DNA from: Shewanella algae
GTDB lineage: Bacteria > Pseudomonadota > Gammaproteobacteria > Enterobacterales > Shewanellaceae
Length of the DNA stretch: 64,000 bases
NCBI RefSeq assembly: GCF_009183365.2
Contig: NZ_CP068230.1
Span: forward strand, 1,393,001 to 1,457,000
Direction: 5' to 3'
The notes below the pieces were generated by a model. It searched no databases and was not told where the DNA came from. It was given only the letters and a program-made list of their open reading frames with translations. This document shows positions 15,839 through 24,648 of this stretch, piece by piece (within the stretch, counting starts at the first letter, position 1; each line of letters starts with the position of its first letter). A program made the translations under genes and the position numbers.

Positions 15839-16507
15839 ATGCAAACAGACAACCAAATTTATGTGGTTATAGGCGGAACATCCGGCATAGGCGCCGAACT
15901 CGCAGGGCTATTGAAGGCCGAAGGAGCACAGGTTCATGTTGCGAGTCGTAGAACCGGGCTGGATATCAGCGATGAGCAATCTGTTTATCACTTCTTTGAA
16001 TCAGTAGGTGCCTTCGATCACCTGATCATTACCGCAGGTTCCTTCGCTCCGGCAGGCAGAGTGGTTGATGTTGAGCTGGCTCAGGCCAAAGCCGCCTTCG
16101 ATACCAAGTTTTGGGGCGCAATAAATGCTGCCAAACAGGCTGCACGTTACATCAAACACGGTGGATCCATCACTCTGACTTCCGGAATGTTGGCACGCAA
16201 AGTGGTTGCCGCGACTTATGTGAAAACGGCAATCAATGCCGCTTTAGAAGCCGTAACCCGAGTGCTTTCCAAGGAGTTGGCTCCGATTCGTGTCAATGCC
16301 GTCAGTCCCGGGTTAACTGATACACAAGCGCACCATGGCATGTCAGACGAAGCCAGAAACACCATGTATCAGCGCGCCGAAGCGGCCTTGCCGGTAAGGA
16401 GGATTGGCCAGACTGCTGATATCGCCATGGCCTACCTGTTATTGCTGCAAAACCCCTATATGACGGGCGTGGTTATCGATGTCGACGGCGGGGCGCTGCT
16501 CAACTAA
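15839..16507 (+). CDS. Short-chain dehydrogenase/reductase fold protein without the usual catalytic dyad
   Basis: The 222-residue protein starts at ATG 15839 after TTGGAGAC. It has the Rossmann glycine motif GGTSGIGAELA near the N-terminus, the LIITAG motif, and the C-terminal IRVNAVSPGLTDT segment of classical SDRs. Aligned without gaps to the common YSASKAAVEGLTR block, this protein reads KTAINAALEAVTR, so the catalytic Tyr and Lys are Lys and Asn. Known divergent SDR members with such changes exist, and their activity is uncertain. It is followed 85 bases later by an MFS transporter gene in the same direction and is divergent from a LysR gene. Confidence 0.85.
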   Translation: MQTDNQIYVVIGGTSGIGAELAGLLKAEGAQVHVASRRTGLDISDEQSVYHFFESVGAFDHLIITAGSFAPAGRVVDVELAQAKAAFDTKFWGAINAAKQAARYIKHGGSITLTSGMLARKVVAATYVKTAINAALEAVTRVLSKELAPIRVNAVSPGLTDTQAHHGMSDEARNTMYQRAEAALPVRRIGQTADIAMAYLLLLQNPYMTGVVIDVDGGALLN

Positions 16508-16592
16508 GCGTCTTTTACCAAAGCGATTCCCAACAACAATAGTGCGGTGTCTGCGCCAAGCCGACATCGTTCAAAGCTCAGGAAATTTCATT

Positions 16593-17774
16593 ATGAACAA
16601 GCAAAAAATGCCGCTGCAGGTCTGGATCTTGACACTTGCAGCATTTGCCATAGGCACAGCCGAGTTTGTTATCGCCGGTATACTTCCCCAAGTGGCCGCC
16701 TCATTGTCAATTACCGAAGGGCAGGCGGGCTATCTCATCAGTGCTTATGCCCTGGCCATAGTATTTGGTGGGCCGATACTCACCATCTACCTGGCACGTT
16801 TCAACAAAAAGAAAGTTCTGGCCGGTTTGATGGTGTTGTTCATTGCCGGCAACTTGTTGTCGGCGTTTGCCCCTGACTATCAAGTCTTGATGATAAGCCG
16901 CATTGTCAGCGGCCTGGTGCAAGGTCCTTTTTACGGCATAGGGGCCGTGGTGGCCACCAATCTGGTATCCGAAAAAATGGCTGGCCGAGCCGTGGGGCAG
17001 ATGTTCGCCGGCCTGACCCTGGCCAATGTGCTTGGCGTCCCAGGAGGAACCTGGATTGGTTTACAATTTGGTTGGCATACCACTTTCCTGACCGTTGCCG
17101 CATTGGGTCTGGTTGCCTTGTTTTTCATCCTGACAGTGATCCAGTCCACAGGTAGCAGTCAGGCCAAAGATGTCAGGGCGCAACTGGCGGCTTTTAAAAA
17201 TCCCATGCTGCTGCTCAGCCTGGCGATAACCGTCTTTGCCTGGTCCGGATTCATGACCCTCTACGGCTATCTGGCTCCCATTGCCATGCATGTTACCGGT
17301 TTTGGTGAAAGCGCGGTGACCTGGATCCTGGTTGTGGTGGGTGTTGGCTTGATTGTGGGCAATACCTTGGGTGGGCGCTCCTCTGACAAGGATCTGCAGA
17401 AGGCGTCTGTGTTCTGGACCTTGGCGATGATCGTTTCTCTGCTGCTGGTTGGCCTGACGGTTGAGAGCAAACTGATGTTTATCGTGACGGCTTTCATCTT
17501 CGGTATCGCCTCTTTTGCCAACGTGCCCGCCATGCAGCTAAGGGTCATGAATCACGGTGGCGATGGTCAGGAGCTTGCGGCGACCGCCAATATCTCGGCA
17601 TTTAATTTGGCCAATGCCTTCGGCGGATTTCTCGGCGGCATGGTGCTCGATAGCCAAGTGGGTGCCGATATGATCCCATTCGCTGCCATTCTGGTTCCCG
17701 TGATTGGCCTGCTGTTTATCACAGCGACCAATCGCCGTGAAAATGCCCGTATACCAGCTGCCGAGATCTCCTGA
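16593..17774 (+). CDS. MFS transporter, drug:proton antiporter DHA1 type
   Basis: The protein is 393 residues from ATG 16593 with twelve likely membrane helices. Residues 1-30 contain AFAIGTAEFVIAGILPQVA, the N-terminal DHA1 signature shared with AraJ/YdhP/CmlA-like exporters. Other marks are a loop 2 with a reduced motif A (IYLARFNKKKVL) and the helix 5 antiporter motif C region LTLANVLGVPGGTWIG. Such proteins export small hydrophobic or sugar-like compounds using the proton gradient. The substrate is unknown. It probably shares a transcript with the SDR gene and is controlled by the divergent LysR protein. Confidence 0.88.
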   Translation: MNKQKMPLQVWILTLAAFAIGTAEFVIAGILPQVAASLSITEGQAGYLISAYALAIVFGGPILTIYLARFNKKKVLAGLMVLFIAGNLLSAFAPDYQVLMISRIVSGLVQGPFYGIGAVVATNLVSEKMAGRAVGQMFAGLTLANVLGVPGGTWIGLQFGWHTTFLTVAALGLVALFFILTVIQSTGSSQAKDVRAQLAAFKNPMLLLSLAITVFAWSGFMTLYGYLAPIAMHVTGFGESAVTWILVVVGVGLIVGNTLGGRSSDKDLQKASVFWTLAMIVSLLLVGLTVESKLMFIVTAFIFGIASFANVPAMQLRVMNHGGDGQELAATANISAFNLANAFGGFLGGMVLDSQVGADMIPFAAILVPVIGLLFITATNRRENARIPAAEIS

Positions 17775-17855
17775 TAAGCCTCGCCCCGTAGCAGGAGACT
17801 ATTCGATATAGAACACAGTGGTATTCGGTAATGTGAATGTGTGCAAAAAGCATAC

Positions 17856-17881
17856 AAAAAAGGCTGCCAAGGCAGCCTTTC
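17856..17881 (-). terminator. Terminator after trhP
   Basis: AAAGGCTGCC and GGCAGCCTTT form a tight hairpin with A-rich sequence on its plus-strand left side, giving a T run on the minus strand. Confidence 0.75.
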
Positions 17882-17903
17882 TCTGTTTTCAATCAAGCCT
17901 GGT

Positions 17904-19292
17904 TTATTTTGTTGCGGCTTTGGTTTCGGCTTTTGTTTCGGCATGGGGATTGCGGGTGTCCGTCCCCTCCGGCAAGTTACGCAGCAAGATGGCTGAGTCC
18001 AGTTCCAAATCGGCCGGTACCGGCATATAGACGGTATGGCCCGAACCTAAACCGGCCTCAATGGCTTCACCCTTACGGTTTTGCAGGCTTTCCAATGTCA
18101 GGTTGATGTTGCCTTGTGGCGTCATCATCTCCAGGCTGTCGCCCAGCAAAAACTTGTTCTTCACTTCGATTTCGGCCAGGCCTTCGGCGTTACGCTGACC
18201 GGTAAACTCACCGACAAACTGCTGGTTGTCACTGATAGAGTGGCCGTATTCATAGTTCTGGTACTCATCGTGAACATGACGGCGCAGGAAGCCTTCGGTG
18301 TAGCCTCTGTGGGCCAAGCCTTCCAGGCGGTTCATCAGGCTACGGTCGAAGTCCTTTCCGGCTGCGGCATCATCTATGGCCTGACGGTAAAGCTGCGCCG
18401 TGCGGGCCACGTAGTAGAATGACTTGGTGCGGCCTTCAATCTTCAATGAATCCACGCCGATACGGCTCAGGCGCTCTACGTGCTGAATGGCGCGCAGATC
18501 TTTGGAGTTCATTATGTAGGTGCCGTGCTCGTCTTCGAAGGCCGGCATATATTCGCCGGGACGGTTGGCTTCCTGCAGCAGGAAAATCTGATCGCTGCTT
18601 GGGCCCTGGCCCAGAGTCGGCTGCTCTATCTGCACCGGATTGACTGCGACTATGTCGCCGGTTTCATTTTCCTTGGCCTCGTGAGCATCATATTTCCAGC
18701 GGCAGGCGTTGGTGCAGGTGCCTTGGTTGGGATCGCGTTTATTGATATAGCCGGACAACAGGCAACGGCCGGAATAGGCCATGCACAGTGCGCCGTGAAC
18801 AAACACCTCCAGCTCTATGTCCGGACAACGCTGGCGGATCTCTTCGATTTCATCCAGCGATAGCTCGCGGGAGAGGATCACGCGCTTGATCCCCTGAGAC
18901 TGCCAGAATTTAACCGAGGCCCAGTTGATGGCGTTGGCCTGTACCGACAGGTGCACTACCTGCTCGGGAAAGGCTTCACGAACCATCATGATGAGACCGG
19001 GATCTGACATGATAAGGGCATCCGGCTGCATGGCGACCACAGGCTCCATGTCCTTGATATAGGTCTTGAGCTTGGCATTATGGGGAGCGATATTGCTGAC
19101 CACATAGAGTTTCTTGCCCAGAGCATGGGCTTCCTGAATCCCCGTAGCCAGGTTTTCCATCTTAAAGTCGTTGTTACGTACCCTTAAGCTGTATCTGGGT
19201 TGGCCCGCATATACGGCATCTGCACCATAGGCAAAGGCATAACGCATATTTTTCAGGGTCCCGGCGGGAGACAGAAGCTCTGGTTTAAACAT
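17904..19292 (-). CDS. trhP: tRNA 5-hydroxyuridine synthesis protein TrhP (peptidase U32 family, YegQ)
   Basis: The 462-residue protein matches YegQ/TrhP over its length. The N-terminus is FKPELLSPAGTLKNMRYAFA, followed by GADAVYAG and the U32 signature ELEVFVHGALCMAYSGRC, then YINKRDPNQGTCTNACRW. The four cysteines in these two motifs are conserved in U32 proteins and thought to bind an iron-sulfur cluster. Known function: prephenate-dependent formation of 5-hydroxyuridine at the wobble position of tRNAs. The C-terminus ends in a low-complexity tail rich in Ala, Glu, Thr and Lys that is longer than I expect for the family. It is a single-gene unit, and the 332 bases upstream are shared with a divergent HDOD gene. 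Confidence 0.93.
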   Translation of the reverse strand: MFKPELLSPAGTLKNMRYAFAYGADAVYAGQPRYSLRVRNNDFKMENLATGIQEAHALGKKLYVVSNIAPHNAKLKTYIKDMEPVVAMQPDALIMSDPGLIMMVREAFPEQVVHLSVQANAINWASVKFWQSQGIKRVILSRELSLDEIEEIRQRCPDIELEVFVHGALCMAYSGRCLLSGYINKRDPNQGTCTNACRWKYDAHEAKENETGDIVAVNPVQIEQPTLGQGPSSDQIFLLQEANRPGEYMPAFEDEHGTYIMNSKDLRAIQHVERLSRIGVDSLKIEGRTKSFYYVARTAQLYRQAIDDAAAGKDFDRSLMNRLEGLAHRGYTEGFLRRHVHDEYQNYEYGHSISDNQQFVGEFTGQRNAEGLAEIEVKNKFLLGDSLEMMTPQGNINLTLESLQNRKGEAIEAGLGSGHTVYMPVPADLELDSAILLRNLPEGTDTRNPHAETKAETKAATK

Positions 19293-19624
19293 AATTTACT
19301 CTCAATTAACGGCAGTCCGGCGGTTGCACGACTTGGCAGCAGGGGCGGCATTTTACTTAATTAAAGTAGGGGTATGCAAATATCCCAAACATTGGCTGTC
19401 AATCACAACGGGCATAACAACAAGAAACCTTGCCTTATCAAAGGAAGGTGCGACTTCTGGTACCATTTGGGACAAGGTGGCGATTAAACAGTGACCGGCA
19501 GTCGATTTCAGTAGCCAACTACGGCAACTTGATATCACTTGGCGTTTTTTTACGCTCACGGCTGCCGGGGTTGCTGATATACTGAGTCACAGTATCTGAA
19601 CAGTTTTTTTACATTGGAGAGTGC
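19293..19624. other. Intergenic region trhP / HDOD gene
   Basis: This 332-base stretch lies between divergent start codons. A possible extended -10 for the plus strand (TGATATACT, about 19574-19582) stands 40 to 50 bases before the HDOD start. I see no other structured element. Confidence 0.4.
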
Positions 19625-20467
19625 ATGTCTACCGAACATCAACTCTTGGTTGGTTTGTTGCGGAAACTCAAGAACGATACCCTGGTGCTGCCAACCTTGC
19701 CGGAAGTGGCCATGCGGGTGCAGGAGGTGGTCAGTCGTCCCGACTCAAGCCTGAGGGAAGTTGCCGATATCATAGGTCAGGATGCCGCCATATCGGCGCG
19801 TTTGATCAAGGTAGCCAACAGTGCTTTCTACAGCCGGGGTATTCCTGCGGAAAACATCAACAGTGCCGTAACCCGTATAGGCTTGGCGCAGATCAAATCC
19901 ATCGCCACCTCCATCGCCATGGAGCAGTTGTTCATCTCCACCAACGAGATGGTGTGGGAAGTCATGGATGAAGTGTGGCGCACTTCCATAGATGTAACCG
20001 CCGCGGCCGGCGCCATGTTGCTTATCTATAACAAGACCCACCCGGGCAGCGGCCTGAATTATGATACTTTAACCCTGGCGGGGCTGGTGCATAATATCGG
20101 TGCCTTACCGGTACTGACCGAGGCCGAGGCTCACCCTGAGCTCTTTGGCAGCATAGATCAACTAAGAGCCTTGGTGCGCAAGATGCAAGGGCCCATAGGG
20201 CGGGCGGTACTCAAGAGCTGGGACTTTGCCCCGGATGTGATGGAAGTGGTCGAGCGCTGGGCTGATTTGCCCTATCTGCCGGATCATGTGACTTACCTGG
20301 ACTTCATTCGCTCGGCGGCCTTCTATGCCGGGGAGTTGCGAGCCGGCGCCGAGCTTGAACAGCGTCTGGAAGTCTTTGTCGACAGGGGCTTGCCCGTCAG
20401 TGCCGAACTGCTAGGCAGTGATGAGTTTCTGGACAAGTACCATTCAATCAAGCAAAGCTATGAGTAA
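19625..20467 (+). CDS. HDOD-domain signalling protein
   Basis: This 280-residue cytosolic protein is a stand-alone HDOD domain. The family signature runs through LPTLPEVAMRVQEVVSRP, then ISARLIKVANSAFYS, the GLAQIKSIATSIAM helix, and the HD-derived LAGLVHNIGALPVL, where the catalytic HD pair of true HD hydrolases is replaced by HN. Such proteins are not hydrolases and usually mediate regulatory protein contacts in signalling or motility. It precedes an EAL/GGDEF protein gene by 47 bases, which suggests a joint role in cyclic-di-GMP related control. Confidence 0.9.
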   Translation: MSTEHQLLVGLLRKLKNDTLVLPTLPEVAMRVQEVVSRPDSSLREVADIIGQDAAISARLIKVANSAFYSRGIPAENINSAVTRIGLAQIKSIATSIAMEQLFISTNEMVWEVMDEVWRTSIDVTAAAGAMLLIYNKTHPGSGLNYDTLTLAGLVHNIGALPVLTEAEAHPELFGSIDQLRALVRKMQGPIGRAVLKSWDFAPDVMEVVERWADLPYLPDHVTYLDFIRSAAFYAGELRAGAELEQRLEVFVDRGLPVSAELLGSDEFLDKYHSIKQSYE

Positions 20468-20514
20468 GTATTGAATTAACCCATCTTTGTCGTTCACGGG
20501 AGAATACCGCTTTG

Positions 20515-22008
20515 ATGATAGGCCCATGGTTGCTTTCTATCGCGTTAATCACAGTGTTTATTCTCCTTTTGTGGCGCCGCCAACGTCAAAAAGAGCGGCG
20601 CTTTATCAAGCTGCTCGGCAAACAACTCGACAATCAGATAAAAGCGCGCGCACCACTTGAACTGCCTTGGGTGCCGGTCGCCTTCTTTGAGCTGGTCAAT
20701 AGCCTGGAGAAATTGCTGCAGGCCCTTCCGCCACCTGTGGGGAAAGATAAACTCACAGGTCTTGCCAATAGGGTAGGGCTCAAGCGCAGCGTTACCGCCT
20801 TGATGCCGCTGCAACAGGGCACCATGGTGCTGCTGGACATCTACCGTTTCCGTTACGTCAATGACCTGTTTGGCTTTGCCTTTGGCGATCAGCTGCTCAA
20901 GCAGATGGCAGACCGCCTGCTGGGATTGCAGCAGGCGCCCAGGTTACTGGCGCGGATGAATGAAGATGAGTTTCTGCTGTACTTTGAGCAGCAACAGACA
21001 GAAGAAGATCTGCATCGGCTGCGGGGCAGGTTACAGGTGCCTTTTGATATTGAAGGTACGCCTGTAAGTATCCGCATTCAGATGGGCTATCTGGATTTGC
21101 ATGCCCATCATACCGATCTCAGCCTGATGTTGCGCCGCCTGGATCTGGCGTTGAAAAAAGCCCGCAATAGCCGTGATCTGCTTGCCGGTTATCAGACGGG
21201 TGAAGACAGTATCCAAATGCGCGAGCTGGAGATCATCAACAGCCTGCCCAAGGCGTTGAAGACAGGGCAGTTGTATCTGGTTTATCAGGCCAAAGAAGAG
21301 GTGAGCAGCGGCCTTTGTCGCCAGGTTGAAGCGCTCATCCGTTGGGAACATCCCAAATTCGGCACCATTTCTCCGGCCGAGTTTATTCCACTGGCCGAGT
21401 ATTCCGGCATGATAGGCCTGGTGAGTCAGTGGGCGCTGGAGCAGGTGATGATGCAGCAGCGCAAGTGGCGCAGCGGTGGCTTCAAGGTGCGGATAGCGCT
21501 TAACCTTTCGGCGCAGGATCTCAACAACGGCTGCATGCTGCAGGAGATTGAACGCCAACTGCAGGAGTATCAGTTGCCGGGTGAGGTACTGGCGATAGAG
21601 ATCACCGAGAGCAGCCTGATGGCCGATCTTGAGCAGGCGATAAAAATCCTGGAGCGGCTGCGGCAACTGGACATTCGTCTGGCGATAGATGATTTTGGTA
21701 CCGGGCACTCGTCGCTGGCCTATTTGAAAAATCTGCCGGTAGATGAAGTCAAAATCGATAAGGCGTTCAATGAAGAGTTGCTCAGCAACAGCAATGCCAA
21801 GCATATTATGCGTGCCAGCATCCAGATGGCCAAGTCACTGGGTTTTGAGGTCACTGTCGAGGGGGTCGAATCTATGGCGCTGAAACAGATGCTGATCTCC
21901 CTGGGGGCCGATCAGCTGCAGGGTGATATTGTCGCCAAACCCAAGACGGCGCCTGAGCTTGAATACTGGTACGCCAAGCACAGCATGCAAACCAAGACGG
22001 TGAGCTGA
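20515..22008 (+). CDS. Membrane-anchored degenerate GGDEF plus intact EAL phosphodiesterase
   Basis: The 497-residue protein has one N-terminal membrane helix (residues 4-21) followed by a short linker. A GGDEF-fold domain runs from about residue 75 to 225; its signature reads NEDEF, so diguanylate cyclase activity is unlikely. An EAL domain covers about residues 240-490. The EAL residues look complete: VEALIRWEHP, LNLSAQDL, IEITESSL, AIDDFGTGHSSLAYL, VDEVKIDKAF, VEGVES and a Gln near LQGDIVAKP. It is therefore a likely cyclic-di-GMP phosphodiesterase, with the GGDEF fold perhaps a GTP sensor. The start could also be TTG at 20512; ATG 20515 is preferred. It follows an HDOD gene and is likely co-transcribed. 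Confidence 0.92.
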   Translation: MIGPWLLSIALITVFILLLWRRQRQKERRFIKLLGKQLDNQIKARAPLELPWVPVAFFELVNSLEKLLQALPPPVGKDKLTGLANRVGLKRSVTALMPLQQGTMVLLDIYRFRYVNDLFGFAFGDQLLKQMADRLLGLQQAPRLLARMNEDEFLLYFEQQQTEEDLHRLRGRLQVPFDIEGTPVSIRIQMGYLDLHAHHTDLSLMLRRLDLALKKARNSRDLLAGYQTGEDSIQMRELEIINSLPKALKTGQLYLVYQAKEEVSSGLCRQVEALIRWEHPKFGTISPAEFIPLAEYSGMIGLVSQWALEQVMMQQRKWRSGGFKVRIALNLSAQDLNNGCMLQEIERQLQEYQLPGEVLAIEITESSLMADLEQAIKILERLRQLDIRLAIDDFGTGHSSLAYLKNLPVDEVKIDKAFNEELLSNSNAKHIMRASIQMAKSLGFEVTVEGVESMALKQMLISLGADQLQGDIVAKPKTAPELEYWYAKHSMQTKTVS

Positions 22009-22039
22009 ACTATTGGCTATAGGTCCAATCTTGTTGCTG

Positions 22040-22462
22040 CTATGCCTTTAACTGTGTCCCCAACTGTTCGAGTAGTGTCGCCGGCATAGGGCAAAGCTGG
22101 CGCTGACTATTCATGCACACCATTTCAACCCGGCCACTGACTGCCGCCCTGGCGGCGTTTTCGCGCCAGATCTCCTGTTCCCACACTGTGCGGTATTTGC
22201 TTTCGAAGGCAAAACGGGTACGGACATCCAGGATATCGGCAAACTCGACCCCTTCCTGACAGGTGAGCTCGGAGCGATAGACAGCAAAACCTATTCCATC
22301 CGAATGCCACAGGCGTTTCAGTTCGTTGGCCCCTATAACCTGTTCACGGGCGCGCTCGAAGTACTTCAGAAAATTGGGGTGATACACCACGCCGGAAAAG
22401 TCCGTATCTTCATAGTAGATCTGCAATTGAAAATGAAACCAAGGGCTGAAGCTGAGTTGCAT
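22040..22462 (-). CDS. Acyl-CoA thioesterase, 4-hydroxybenzoyl-CoA thioesterase/YbgC type
   Basis: The 140-residue hotdog protein has the YbgC signature YYEDTDFSGVVYHPNFLKYFERARE, read in two parts: the Asp in DTDFSG is the catalytic residue, and HPNFLKYFERAR is the following helix. Such enzymes release short-chain or aromatic acyl groups from CoA. It is not next to tol-pal genes, where true YbgC usually sits, so it is a paralogue with unknown substrate. It is convergent with the EAL gene and lies 60 bases after the minus-strand solute-binding protein gene. Confidence 0.85.
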   Translation of the reverse strand: MQLSFSPWFHFQLQIYYEDTDFSGVVYHPNFLKYFERAREQVIGANELKRLWHSDGIGFAVYRSELTCQEGVEFADILDVRTRFAFESKYRTVWEQEIWRENAARAAVSGRVEMVCMNSQRQLCPMPATLLEQLGTQLKA

Positions 22463-22522
22463 GCAAATACCTGTAATTGAGTCGCGCCAGGCAGTTTAGC
22501 ACTCGCGTCGGCAAAGGTCAGC

Positions 22523-23275
22523 TCAGAGGCGGCTGCTACTGATGATCTGCTGGTATTGACCACTTTGTTTCATCTGTCTCAGTCCTTCATCCAGTGCCTT
22601 GGCCAGCTTTGGAGAAGAGGCATTTTGCAGCGAAAATGCCAGAAATATTCGGCTCTGGTGATTGGAAAATGCCGGTAGGATCTCCTCTTCAACCCCCATA
22701 CGTTTGATAAAGCCTTCGGCCACCTTGTCGAACATAATGGCTGCATCTATGCGGTTAAGCAGCAAGAGGTTGAGTAATTGCTCCTGGCTGGCTACCGGTA
22801 CCAACTGTAACTGTTGGCTCAGTTTGGCAAATTCATCGCCGTATTCGTAACCCTTGATTATCCCAACGACGCTGCCCTTGGGTAGCTGCCATTTGTTTTG
22901 GGCATTCAGTGGCCGATTTCTGTTGTAGTAGAAGGAGGCATTGGCAACAAACAGCGGCTCTTCACCAAACAGAAAATCCGGCTCGGTACTGCGCTCACGG
23001 GTCACATTGAACACCCCTTGCACCTGTCCCTTACGGGCCATCATCAAGGCTCTGGAATAGGGCACTACCAAGCTTTCCACTTGAATATGCTCAATAGAGA
23101 AAGCGGCGGTTATCAGTTGGTGGGATAAGCCTTGCCCGGTTCTGTCGGCAAAAGGTGGCCAGCTGTCTTCGGCGGCGAGTAAGACTTTTGTCTCTGCTTC
23201 GGCCCAAGCCAGTGTTGAAGAAAACATGTAAATAAAACAAGTTAATACAGCTATTATTCCAGATCTCATTCTCAT
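22523..23275 (-). CDS. Periplasmic substrate-binding protein, SBP family 3, without transporter genes
   Basis: The 250-residue protein has a signal peptide (about residues 1-26, cleavage after AWA) and a bacterial extracellular solute-binding family 3 fold: DSWPPFADRTGQGLSHQLI near the N-terminus, VVPYSRALMMARKGQVQG, then GSVVGIIKGYEYG and IDAAIMFDKVAEGF. Family 3 members bind amino acids or act as sensor domains. There is no ABC permease or ATPase gene nearby. It may be an orphan binding protein or signalling input, as is common for this group in Shewanella and Vibrio. Two ATGs two codons apart are possible starts. Confidence 0.82.
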   Translation of the reverse strand: MRMRSGIIAVLTCFIYMFSSTLAWAEAETKVLLAAEDSWPPFADRTGQGLSHQLITAAFSIEHIQVESLVVPYSRALMMARKGQVQGVFNVTRERSTEPDFLFGEEPLFVANASFYYNRNRPLNAQNKWQLPKGSVVGIIKGYEYGDEFAKLSQQLQLVPVASQEQLLNLLLLNRIDAAIMFDKVAEGFIKRMGVEEEILPAFSNHQSRIFLAFSLQNASSPKLAKALDEGLRQMKQSGQYQQIISSSRL

Positions 23276-23576
23276 CCTTTGATTGAGTCGCCTGGTTTGG
23301 AAAGGTTAAAAATAGTACCTGAGTCTTAGGGAAGATGCGAGCAAGTCCCATCTGTGCCCTGAGTCGAATCACAGGCCTCTGAAATCAGCAAATACCCGGG
23401 CCACACCTTCCGCAAAGGGTGTGTGTTTTTGCTTAAATTGCATCCCCTCATAGCGAGTGCCGCTAAGCCCGGGTTTTCGATTGTGAACCAGTTGGCGTTT
23501 ATTATTGTGGTGGTTTGCATTCTATATATCATTAGATTATTCTCAATGAAATTTTTCTAATGGATAGGGGTGTACC
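23276..23576. other. Intergenic region, solute-binding protein / OsmC gene
   Basis: This 301-base divergent intergenic region holds the promoters of both neighbours. An AT-rich stretch before 23577 is the likely OsmC promoter area. I see no clear operator. Confidence 0.4.
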
Positions 23577-24002
23577 ATGCCAGAAAAGATTATTGAACTT
23601 GAAACCAAAATGGGTAAAGGCTGGAAAGTGACAGCGCAGGTGCGTGAGCATACCTTGGTCATTGACCAACCGACGGCCGGTAACGAAGGAGCCAATCCGC
23701 TTGAGACCTTCCTGTTTTCTCTGGGGGGCTGTATTTCTGCCATTGCCAGAATGGTGGCCAGAGAGCAGAAAATCGATCTCAGGGGGATGAACATCAAGGT
23801 GCGTGGCGAGATGAATTCTGACGGTTTACTGGGGAAAGTCAGCGAGGATCCTGTCGGGTTTCGCCGTATTACCCTGGATGCCGATATTGACGCCGACATG
23901 ACTCTAGAACAAAAGCAGCAGTTTCTCGATACTGTCTGCCATCGTTGTCCCGTGCATGACAACCTGTTGAGCGCCTCCAGAGTAGAGCATCAAAGTATCT
24001 GA
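23577..24002 (+). CDS. OsmC/Ohr-family peroxidase-like protein
   Basis: The 141-residue protein matches the OsmC fold: the first half holds GNEGANPLETFLFSLGGCIS, with the first redox cysteine at the start of the long helix, and the second half holds DTVCHRCPVHDNLL, with the second cysteine. In Ohr/OsmC enzymes these two cysteines reduce organic hydroperoxides with dihydrolipoamide-type donors. The second motif here has an extra cysteine (CHRCPVH), as in the YhfA-like branch, so the precise substrate is open. It stands alone with its own promoter region. Confidence 0.88.
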   Translation: MPEKIIELETKMGKGWKVTAQVREHTLVIDQPTAGNEGANPLETFLFSLGGCISAIARMVAREQKIDLRGMNIKVRGEMNSDGLLGKVSEDPVGFRRITLDADIDADMTLEQKQQFLDTVCHRCPVHDNLLSASRVEHQSI

Positions 24003-24211
24003 TGCCTGAAGCTTCAAATGCTCTTGGCTTGAGCGCTGTCAGCCCTTGCCAAACCTGGGCTAAATAAAGTAAAGCGCTGAACCAGGCCTGCTGCTGTGAA
24101 TACTGACAGGCTGACAGATAACCATTGAATCAGACGGCAAAATGCCGTTTCGCCTCCTACACTTGCAAGGGAAGATGCAAGTTTAGGGATAACATAGCAA
24201 AGGAGGCGAAA

Positions 24212-24565
24212 ATGAGGTATGTCGATGTGATGGTCGCTCCGGTTCCCACCGCCAAGAAACAGCAGTATCTTGAGCATGCACGCCGGGCGGCGGGTCTGTT
24301 CAAGTCTCAGGGGGCTTTGGAGCTGGTAGAATGCTGGGGGGATGATGTCCCGGAAGGTAAGCTTACTTCCATGCCTATGGCGATAAAGCGCCAGGACGAC
24401 GAGACTGTGGTGGTTTCCTGGATCGTTTGGCCGGACAAGGCCACGCGCGATAAAGGTATGCAGTTTATCATGACAGATCCTTCTGTTCCCGAGACTCTCG
24501 GCGATATGCCGTTCGATGGCAAGAGAATGATCTGGGGCGGCTTTGAGATGCTGCTCAAGGAGTAG
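24212..24565 (+). CDS. DUF1428 family protein (YbaA-like)
   Basis: The 117-residue protein starts at ATG 24212 after a strong AAAGGAGG site. It matches DUF1428/YbaA: MRYVDVMVAPVPTAKKQQYL, GALELVECWGDDVPEGK, VVSWIVWPDKATRD, and the C-terminal FDGKRMIWGGFEML. The fold is a ferredoxin-like dimeric alpha-beta barrel; no activity is known to me. It is followed by a long perfect terminator hairpin. Confidence 0.88.
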   Translation: MRYVDVMVAPVPTAKKQQYLEHARRAAGLFKSQGALELVECWGDDVPEGKLTSMPMAIKRQDDETVVVSWIVWPDKATRDKGMQFIMTDPSVPETLGDMPFDGKRMIWGGFEMLLKE

Positions 24566-24582
24566 CCTTTCTTTGACTCCCC

Positions 24583-24622
24583 AATAAAACACGGGATGCC
24601 GCTTGGCATCCCGTGTTTTATT
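24583..24622. terminator. Bidirectional terminator with an 18-base perfect stem
   Basis: The arm 24583-24600 pairs perfectly with 24605-24622 around the loop GCTT; its centre is GC-rich and both ends are A/T runs. It separates the convergent DUF1428 and RND permease genes and can stop transcription from both. Confidence 0.93.
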
Positions 24623-24648
24623 GAGGCTTTCTATTGAGCCCGGCAGAA

